Below, one piece after another: positions 1-4,921 of a DNA stretch of 6,599 nt. The DNA is from an uncultured Bacteroidales bacterium (GTDB lineage: Bacteria; Bacteroidota; Bacteroidia; Bacteroidales; UBA932). The stretch is taken from NCBI GenBank assembly GCA_946405485.1, contig CAMJHJ010000137.1, positions 1-6,599 on the forward strand, written 5' to 3'. Below the pieces are notes generated by a model, which had not been told where the DNA came from, did no database searches, and worked only from the letters and a program-made list of their open reading frames with translations. The first letter of the stretch is position 1; each line of letters opens with the position of its first letter. The translations under genes were made by a program, and so were the position numbers.

Positions 1-2033
1 ACCTTGCCGTCGGCGGCGTCGGCCGTGATGGCGGAGTCTTTGCGGACGGATCCGTCGAGGATGGCAGTGGCCAGCTGGTTGACCAGTTCACGCTGGATCA
101 GCCGCTTGACCGGACGGGCGCCATAATCGGGGTCATAGCCGTGCTCGGTCATGTAGTCCTCGAAGGCGGGAGTCCAGGTAAGGGTTACGCCTTCTTTCTC
201 CAACATTCCCTGCAAGATGCCCATCTGGATCCGGACGATCTCGCGGATGTCGTCGCGGGACAACTGGTCGAAGGTGATGATCTCGTCGATACGGTTCAGG
301 AACTCCGGACGCATCGTCAGTTTCAGATCCTCCTCTTTGGCGTTGGACGTCATGATCAGGATGGTATTCTTAAAGTCCACGGTACGGCCCTTGTTGTCGG
401 TCAGACGGCCGTCGTCCAGGACTTGCAGCAGGACGTTGAACACATCCGGATGAGCCTTCTCTATCTCGTCCAGCAGGATGACGGAATAGGGTTTGCGCCG
501 CACCGCCTCGGTCAGCTGGCCGCCTTCGTCATAGCCCACATAGCCCGGAGGCGCACCCACCAGCCGGCTGACGGTGTGCCGTTCCTGGTATTCGCTCATG
601 TCGATACGCGTGATCAGGTTCTCATCGTTGAACAGGAATTCGGCGAGCGCCTTCGCGAGCTCGGTCTTGCCCACGCCGGTCGTGCCGAGGAAGAGGAACG
701 AACCGATCGGCCGCTTCTCGTTGCTCAGGCCCGCACGGCTGCGCCGGACGGCGTCGGACACGGCGCTGATGGCCTTGTCCTGGCCCACGACCCGCTTGTG
801 CAAGGCCGCTTCCATGCGAAGGAGTTTGTCCTTTTCGCTTTCCAGCATCCGGCTCACGGGAATGCCCGTCCAGCGGGCGACCACTTCCGCGATATCTTCG
901 GGGGACACGGATTCGTTGATGATCGGATCCTTGATCTGCGCCTGTCGCGCGGTCAGTTCATCGATGCGCTTCTGCGCCTCCGCGACACGGCCGTAGCGCA
1001 GTTCCGCCACGCGTCCGTAGTCGCCGGAGCGCTCCGCGATCGCCGCCTGGTTCTTGTATTCCTCGATGTCCTGGCGGGCCTTCTGCAACTCGCGCAGGAT
1101 GTCCTTTTCCTCATCCCAACGCTTCATCAGGCCGGCGCGCTGCTCTTCAAGTTCCTTCAGTTCGGCGTCGATCTTCTCCATCTTGAGGGACACGCCCTCG
1201 CGTTTGATGGCCTCTTTCTCGATCTCCAGCTGCCGGATCTTGCAGTTGAGGTCGTCGATGGGCTCCGGGACCGAATTCATCTCCAGACGCAGCTTGGAAG
1301 CCGCCTCGTCCACGAGGTCGATGGCCTTGTCCGGCAGGAAACGGCTCGTGATGTAACGGTGCGAGAGGTTGACGGCCGCGATCAAAGCATCGTCCTCGAT
1401 ACGCACGCGGTGGTGGTTCTCATATTTCTCTTTCAGGCCACGGAGGATGGCGATGCTCTCGGCGGGCGTCGGCTCGTCGATCATGACTTTCTGGAACCGG
1501 CGCTCCAGGGCCTTGTCGGTCTCGAAGTACTTCTGGTACTCGTCCAGGGTAGTGGAGCCGATGGTGCGCAGTTCACCACGCGCGAGCGCGGGTTTCAATA
1601 TATTGGAAGCATCCATCGCGCCGCTCGAGCGCCCGGCGCCTACCAGGGTGTGGATCTCGTCGATGAAGAGGATGATCTCTCCGGCGCTGTCCACGACTTC
1701 CTTGACAACGCCCTTCAGACGCTCCTCGAACTCACCCTGATACTTGGCGCCCGCGATCAGCGAACCCATGTCCAGGGAATACAGTTTCTTGCTCTTGAGG
1801 TTCTCGGGGACGTTGCCGTCCACGATCTTTATCGCTATGCCTTCGGAGATGGCCGTCTTGCCGACGCCCGGCTCTCCGATGAGGATCGGGTTGTTCTTGG
1901 TCCTGCGGCTGAGAATCTGCAGGACCCGGCGGATCTCCTCGTCACGGCCGATGACCGGGTCGAGGCTACCCTTCGCCGCCAACTCACAGAGGTTGGTGGC
2001 GTACTTGCTCAGAAATTCAGTCTTGTTTTCCAT
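1..2033 (-). CDS. clpB: ClpB-type AAA+ disaggregase lacking the N-terminal domain (3' end cut by window edge)
   Basis: ATP-driven cytosolic chaperone that threads aggregated proteins through a hexamer pore, normally with DnaK. 677 full codons are visible; the frame runs off the left edge a few residues before the expected C-terminus. NBD1 has Walker A GEPGVGKT (53-60), pore loop KYQGEFEER (97-105, Tyr98), Walker B FIDE (Glu126) and arginine fingers Arg178/179. A complete coiled-coil M domain spans about 256-371, which separates ClpB from ClpA and ClpC. NBD2 has Walker A Lys456, pore loop GYVGYDEGG (Tyr498), Walker B LLDE (Glu523), sensor-1 Asn564, NRID arginine 581 and sensor-2 GARP (Arg640). 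All catalytic residues are present. Odd points: residue 1 matches about residue 154 of E. coli ClpB, so the N domain is absent, and only 10 residues separate TSN from RPEF, against 30 in E. coli. The ATG at 2033 is chosen because the frame meets a stop at 2091-2093 with no other ATG between. Confidence 0.95.
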   Translation of the reverse strand, partial: MENKTEFLSKYATNLCELAAKGSLDPVIGRDEEIRRVLQILSRRTKNNPILIGEPGVGKTAISEGIAIKIVDGNVPENLKSKKLYSLDMGSLIAGAKYQGEFEERLKGVVKEVVDSAGEIILFIDEIHTLVGAGRSSGAMDASNILKPALARGELRTIGSTTLDEYQKYFETDKALERRFQKVMIDEPTPAESIAILRGLKEKYENHHRVRIEDDALIAAVNLSHRYITSRFLPDKAIDLVDEAASKLRLEMNSVPEPIDDLNCKIRQLEIEKEAIKREGVSLKMEKIDAELKELEEQRAGLMKRWDEEKDILRELQKARQDIEEYKNQAAIAERSGDYGRVAELRYGRVAEAQKRIDELTARQAQIKDPIINESVSPEDIAEVVARWTGIPVSRMLESEKDKLLRMEAALHKRVVGQDKAISAVSDAVRRSRAGLSNEKRPIGSFLFLGTTGVGKTELAKALAEFLFNDENLITRIDMSEYQERHTVSRLVGAPPGYVGYDEGGQLTEAVRRKPYSVILLDEIEKAHPDVFNVLLQVLDDGRLTDNKGRTVDFKNTILIMTSNAKEEDLKLTMRPEFLNRIDEIITFDQLSRDDIREIVRIQMGILQGMLEKEGVTLTWTPAFEDYMTEHGYDPDYGARPVKRLIQRELVNQLATAILDGSVRKDSAITADAADGK

Positions 2034-2048
2034 AATCAACTTATTTAT

Positions 2049-2083
2049 AAAAAAACGCTCGCCCGTCAAAGACAGGCAAGCGT
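2049..2083 (-). terminator. Intrinsic terminator after secG
   Basis: Read on the minus strand, the arm at 2083-2071 pairs with 2067-2055 to give a 13-bp stem with two G.U wobbles and a 3-base loop (2070-2068). A run of seven T follows at 2055-2049. On the plus strand the two wobbles become C/A mismatches and no T run follows, so it is directed leftward. It should end the activator-lptE-TPR-secG transcript. The run of T finishes only 15 bases before the clpB start codon, so clpB needs its own promoter or depends on read-through. Confidence 0.85.
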
Positions 2084-2094
2084 AAATGCGTCAA
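2067..2094 (-). promoter_or_regulatory. Weak candidate promoter for clpB, overlapping the terminator stem
   Basis: On the minus strand a TTG at 2094-2092 is followed after 17 bases by TGTCTTTG at 2074-2067, a one-mismatch match to the Bacteroidota -7 element TAnnTTTG. Initiation would fall in the 3' arm of the terminator hairpin, leaving a leader of roughly 25-30 bases. A weaker alternative is TTG (2123-2121), 21 bases, then ATAATTTG (2099-2092); this would put the whole hairpin in the clpB leader. Neither is a strong match; clpB must be transcribed somehow and the 103-base gap holds nothing better. Confidence 0.25.
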
Positions 2095-2116
2095 ATTATG
2101 TTCCAGCCCCGAAGGA

Positions 2117-2131
2117 CTGACAATCTGTCAG
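2117..2131. repeat. Short perfect inverted repeat downstream of secG
   Basis: CTGACA (2117-2122), spacer ATC, TGTCAG (2126-2131): a perfect 6-3-6 dyad starting five bases beyond the secG stop codon. No T run follows on either strand, so it is not an intrinsic terminator by itself. It could be an operator upstream of clpB, an mRNA 3'-end hairpin, or chance. Confidence 0.4.
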
Positions 2132-2136
2132 CAGGC

Positions 2137-2490
2137 TTATTCGGCCGGAGTCTCGGCGGGAGCGGCGGGAGCTTCCTGGACCGGAGCGGTCGGGAACTCG
2201 GGCTGCTGGTCGGGGACGACGTTCTCGATATCGTTGGACAGATCGATCTGGGTACCGTTGGTGCCGGTGGTGAAGGATGCGATGACGGCGACGATCACGA
2301 TGAAGGCGACGAGACCCCAGGTGAATTTCTCCAGGATGTCGGCGGTCTGACGGACACCGAGCGTCTGGTTGCCGGCGACGAAGTTGCTGGCGAGACCCTC
2401 TCCCTTGCCATTCTGCAGCAATACGACCAGGATGAGGAGGATCGCAGCGATGACGATGAGAACGGTCAGGATGGTGAATAATGCGTTCAT
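2137..2490 (-). CDS. secG: Preprotein translocase subunit SecG
   Basis: Small inner-membrane partner of SecYE that aids SecA-driven export. The 117-residue product has the family layout: first membrane helix at about 3-25, the conserved cytoplasmic loop QNGKGEGLASNF (26-37), then a GVRQTADILEKFTWGL stretch (45-60) leading into the second helix (about 57-74). The C-terminal tail (75-117) is rich in Pro, Ala, Glu and Gln, low in complexity and without a recognisable domain; extended Pro/Ala/Glu tails of this kind are common in Bacteroidota SecG. It is the last gene of the operon, 12 bases after the TPR protein gene, and is followed by a terminator. The start has no strong Shine-Dalgarno site (upstream sequence is A-rich, TTAAAGAT). 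A candidate promoter within the end of the preceding gene might drive it separately. Confidence 0.96.
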   Translation of the reverse strand: MNALFTILTVLIVIAAILLILVVLLQNGKGEGLASNFVAGNQTLGVRQTADILEKFTWGLVAFIVIVAVIASFTTGTNGTQIDLSNDIENVVPDQQPEFPTAPVQEAPAAPAETPAE

Positions 2491-2502
2491 ATCTTTAACT
2501 GT

Positions 2503-3042
2503 TTAATTTCGTTCGAGTTCGTCCAATTTTTGGATTTGGGCTGCAAAGTAAACATTTTTTTCCGGATATCGCAAGAGCAGCTGGGAATAAATGTATTTCG
2601 CCTGCTTGTAGTAGCCCTGGTCCGCATAGATCTGGGCCAGCGTCTCGGTGCAGAAACTCTGCAGGATGTCGTCGTTCTCCGCCTCGGGCTTGGAGGGCCG
2701 GACCGCCTTCGCGATTTCGGTGAATACGGCGTCGCCGTCCTTGCGCACGTCGTCGTAGGCATCCTGGGAGAAAAAGTCTCCGCCCAGGGCGCGGACCTTG
2801 CGTTTGGGCGCTTCCCGAAGGATCTCTTCGACGTCTTTGTCCCAGTAATCCTTGTCGGAAGTCTCATTGGCGATTTCGTAAAGGAGTTTCCGGGAGCCGA
2901 TATACAACGCGGCCTCCGAGAACCCGGCTTCACCCGTGCGGAACTTCCGCTTGGCAAGCTCCACGCGGGCCGCGCTGAACCAGGGGTACAGGGCGATGAG
3001 TTCGGTCAGTTCCGACGTCGGCAGCGATTGCAATCTCTTCAT
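2503..3042 (-). CDS. Conserved small TPR-containing protein of the lptE-secG cluster
   Basis: A 179-residue soluble protein with no signal peptide and no membrane helix. The N-terminal part has a motif typical of a Bacteroidota family of unknown function, LIALYPWFSAARVELAK (about 15-31), followed by a helical segment (42-60) and a charged, probably flexible middle (61-125). The C-terminus holds one clear TPR-like helix pair, ETLAQIYADQGYYKQAKYIY (133-152), and ends in a conserved YPEKNVYFAAQIQKL stretch (159-173). It lies 5 bases after the lptE stop and 12 before secG, so it is surely co-transcribed. From my knowledge of Bacteroidota genomes such a protein commonly sits at this place. A single TPR pair suggests protein-protein binding, perhaps linked to envelope biogenesis, but no function can be assigned from sequence. 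Confidence 0.85.
   Translation of the reverse strand: MKRLQSLPTSELTELIALYPWFSAARVELAKRKFRTGEAGFSEAALYIGSRKLLYEIANETSDKDYWDKDVEEILREAPKRKVRALGGDFFSQDAYDDVRKDGDAVFTEIAKAVRPSKPEAENDDILQSFCTETLAQIYADQGYYKQAKYIYSQLLLRYPEKNVYFAAQIQKLDELERN
2544..2574 (-). promoter_or_regulatory. Candidate internal promoter for secG
   Basis: On the minus strand, TTG (2574-2572), a 20-base spacer containing seven consecutive A, then TTACTTTG (2551-2544), one mismatch from TAnnTTTG. It lies within the last codons of the TPR protein gene, and initiation near 2537 would give secG a leader of about 45-50 bases. The following bases read ACTTTGCAG, the same nine bases found at the activator promoter (4815-4807). Confidence 0.35.
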
Positions 3043-3047
3043 GGGGT

Positions 3048-3575
3048 CTACCAGTTGGCTACGGTGGCGTTGAAGATGTCGTCCACCAGTTTTTCGATGA
3101 TTTCCTCACACAGACCCGCTTCGACGGCGTCCAGGGACTGCATCGAGTCATAGTCGGCATAGCCGGAGAAAGACTTCTCGAAGTCATCTTCGGGATATTT
3201 CCGGTTGGTGAACTCCAGCTTGATGGAGATCGTGAGACGGTTCTGGGCTGCGACTTCGTTGGCCGTGACGGCCGACGCGCGCACGTCATAGCCCGTGATG
3301 GCGCCGGATATCTCCATGTCGCCGTCCAGGTCGACCTGCTCCAGGCTGGTCATCTTGCGGAACTGGGTCCGGATGGCTTCCGTCAGGTCGTTGCTCAGCG
3401 AGGGATTGACCCGCTGCGCGGTGTATTCGAAAAGATTGATCGTGATCGTCTTGACGTCTGGCTGGATGGAAGTGCCGGAGAAGGAGTACTTGACGATGCT
3501 GCAGCCCCAGGTCCCCGCCAGGAGGGCGAGGAGTACGGAGATGCGGAGGAGTCGGTGCTTCAGGGTCCGGGTCAT
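3048..3575 (-). CDS. lptE: LPS-assembly lipoprotein LptE (Bacteroidota type)
   Basis: Outer-membrane lipoprotein that plugs and helps fold the LptD barrel, which inserts lipopolysaccharide into the outer leaflet. The 175-residue product starts with a basic n-region and hydrophobic stretch (about 2-24) ending in GTWGC, giving lipidated Cys25; Thr at -3 and Trp at -2 make this lipobox poorer than usual. The mature part follows the Bacteroidota LptE pattern: YSFSG (30-34), a repeated beta/alpha arrangement with NPSLSNDLTEAIR (57-69), GAITGYDV (91-98), RLTISIKLEFTN (113-124) and the terminal DDIFNATVANW (165-175). The ATG at 3575 is chosen although the frame stays open to 3851, because the upstream part lies inside the activator gene and only this start gives a signal peptide. 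It follows the activator stop by 4 bases, with AATAAGG as a plausible ribosome site. Confidence 0.93.
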   Translation of the reverse strand: MTRTLKHRLLRISVLLALLAGTWGCSIVKYSFSGTSIQPDVKTITINLFEYTAQRVNPSLSNDLTEAIRTQFRKMTSLEQVDLDGDMEISGAITGYDVRASAVTANEVAAQNRLTISIKLEFTNRKYPEDDFEKSFSGYADYDSMQSLDAVEAGLCEEIIEKLVDDIFNATVANW

Positions 3576-3579
3576 GGCC

Positions 3580-4794
3580 TTATTCTTTAGATAGTCTTCT
3601 GTAGAGGGTGCGTTCGGAGATGCCGAGCTCCGCGGCGGCCAGTTTGCGGTTGCCGTGATGCTTCTCCAAGGCGCGCCGGATGTTGTCCTGTTCGGTCTTG
3701 TGGATGTCCAGGGAGCCGCTTTCATGCACTTCGCTCTCCTGCCATTCGGCTTCATCTTCCTCGTGCGGGTCGGGGATCGGCTCCCGGACCGGTGCGGGCA
3801 TGCTGTCCTGCGCGGCGCCCACCAGGCTCCGGGACGGCTCCCCGCCGCCATAGACGGTTGCCTTCAGCTGGTCCACCTCCTGCTTGAGGTCCAGGATCGC
3901 CTTGATCAGCATCTGCTTCTCCGTGGCGTTCATCGTGTCCTGCTGTGCGGGACCGGCGAGGACCGGGATGGCGTTGGGGTCTTCCTTGGGCAGATAGCGC
4001 GACAAGGTCGCGGCATCGATTTCCACCCGTCCGGAGAACGCGGTCAGGGGCTGCGACTCCATCGCGGAAATGCTCTCCGCCGCATTTTTGAGCTGTCGGA
4101 TGTTGCCGGGCCAGCGGTAGTTCTGGAGCATGAGGATGGCGTCGTGGCTGAGGTTGACCTTGCAGACGTTGTATTTCTCCGAGAAATCGGAGGCGAATTT
4201 CCGGAACAGCAGGTAGATGTCATCCTTGCGCTCGCGCAGGGCAGGCATCTTGATCTGGATGGCGTTCAGCCGGTAGTAGAGGTCTTGGCGGAACTTGCCC
4301 TGGGAGACGGCGTAATAGAGGTTGACATTGGTCGCGGCGACGACGCGCACGTCGGTCTTCTGGACCTTGGAGGATCCGACCTTCATGAACTCGCCGTTCT
4401 GGAGCACGCGCAGCAGCATCGCCTGCGTGGAGGCGGGCAGGTCGCCCACCTCATCCAGGAAGAGCGTGCCGCCGTTGGCCTCTTCGAAATAGCCCTTGCG
4501 GGACTCGACCGCACCGGTGAAGGCACCTTTCTCGTGGCCGAACAGTTCGGAGTTGATCGTGCCTTCGGGAAGGCCGCCGCAGTTGATGGCCAGATACTTC
4601 CCGCTCTTGCGCAGGCTGTTCTGGTGGATGATGCGGGGGATGTTCTCCTTGCCGACTCCGCTCTCGCCGGAGATCAGGACGGTCAGGTCCGTCGGGGCGA
4701 CGGCCACGGCAGTCTCGATGGCGCGGTTCAGGACGGCATCATTGCCGATGATGTCGAATTTATTCTTTATTTTTTGAAGTTCAGCAGTATCCAT
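3580..4794 (-). CDS. Sigma-54-type AAA+ transcriptional activator without receiver domain, Fis-type HTH
   Basis: Bacterial enhancer-binding protein that hydrolyses ATP to open sigma-54 promoters. From the ATG at 4794 it has 404 residues. The AAA+ domain begins almost at once: Walker A GESGVGKE (43-50), the sigma-54 contact loop GAFTGA (90-95, intact), Walker B GTLFLDE (109-115), the arginine-finger region FRQDLYYRLN (168-177) and RWPGNIRQLKN (227-237). A linker of about 100 residues (270-370) holds a short heptad-like helix (301-313) and an acidic, Pro-rich part (333-360). A Fis-type helix-turn-helix closes the protein (381-402, with AAELGISERTLYRRL). There is no receiver, GAF or PAS domain, so any signal must come through expression or a partner. 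It heads the operon with lptE. An ATG at 4821 would add nine residues but lies upstream of the TAACTTTG promoter element at 4817-4810, so 4794 is preferred. Confidence 0.92.
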   Translation of the reverse strand: MDTAELQKIKNKFDIIGNDAVLNRAIETAVAVAPTDLTVLISGESGVGKENIPRIIHQNSLRKSGKYLAINCGGLPEGTINSELFGHEKGAFTGAVESRKGYFEEANGGTLFLDEVGDLPASTQAMLLRVLQNGEFMKVGSSKVQKTDVRVVAATNVNLYYAVSQGKFRQDLYYRLNAIQIKMPALRERKDDIYLLFRKFASDFSEKYNVCKVNLSHDAILMLQNYRWPGNIRQLKNAAESISAMESQPLTAFSGRVEIDAATLSRYLPKEDPNAIPVLAGPAQQDTMNATEKQMLIKAILDLKQEVDQLKATVYGGGEPSRSLVGAAQDSMPAPVREPIPDPHEEDEAEWQESEVHESGSLDIHKTEQDNIRRALEKHHGNRKLAAAELGISERTLYRRLSKE

Positions 4795-4808
4795 ATATCG
4801 TAGGTACT

Positions 4809-4833
4809 GCAAAGTTAGCAAAAGCTGGCAAAT
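4809..4833 (+). repeat. Three GCAAA direct repeats spaced about one helical turn
   Basis: GCAAA at 4809-4813, GCAAAA at 4818-4823 and GCAAAT at 4828-4833 start 9 and 10 bases apart, so they lie on one face of the helix. The first overlaps the -7 element of the leftward promoter and the last ends 14 bases before the -33 element of the rightward promoter. This would be a sensible place for a regulator acting on both genes, but the region is A-rich and chance is possible. Confidence 0.35.
4810..4817 (-). promoter_or_regulatory. Promoter -7 element for the activator-lptE-TPR-secG operon
   Basis: TAACTTTG on the minus strand is an exact match to the Bacteroidota -7 consensus TAnnTTTG. Transcription would begin near 4803-4806, giving a leader of only about 10 bases before the ATG at 4794; this decides against the upstream ATG at 4821. 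I find no TTG at the usual distance (around 4837-4840), so the -33 part is weak, which would suit a promoter that needs help or is weakly expressed. Confidence 0.6.
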
Positions 4834-4847
4834 AATCTGTCCGGCGG

Positions 4848-4877
4848 TTGAGAAAAAGTTTTTTTATAGTATATTTG
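4848..4877 (+). promoter_or_regulatory. Canonical Bacteroidota promoter for the OmpA-like/TPR lipoprotein gene
   Basis: TTG (4848-4850), a 19-base spacer that is A/T-rich (AAAAAG then seven T), then TATATTTG (4870-4877), an exact TAnnTTTG match. Initiation near 4884 leaves a leader of about 40 bases, A/T-rich and lacking a Shine-Dalgarno site, as usual in this phylum. It is the best promoter in the window and suggests strong constitutive expression. Confidence 0.75.
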
Positions 4878-4921
4878 TACGATTACAGACGATCTTTGAA
4901 TAATTACCATTATACATTTAT

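Noticed and set aside
141..2120. Plus-strand open frame of 659 codons antisense to clpB
   Set aside because: The opposite strand encodes ClpB with all its motifs. The antisense product has no domain and is the product of GC-rich codon bias keeping the reverse frame free of stops.
2487..2957. Minus-strand frame of 156 codons overlapping the TPR protein gene
   Set aside because: Arg/Ser/Pro-rich composition typical of a shifted frame; the 179-residue frame has family motifs and fits the operon spacing.
3576..3851. Upstream extension of the lptE frame by 92 codons
   Set aside because: It lies wholly inside the activator gene in another frame and would bury the lipoprotein signal peptide.
3655..4803. 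Plus-strand open frame of 382 codons antisense to the activator
   Set aside because: Covers a well-supported AAA+ activator gene; the product is low in recognisable features and has no promoter of its own.
4795..4860. Sigma-54 promoter (GG-N10-GC) in the divergent region for self-activation by the activator
   Set aside because: The closest match on the minus strand has 11 instead of 10 bases between GG and GC and poor flanks; the plus strand has no TTGC at the right place.
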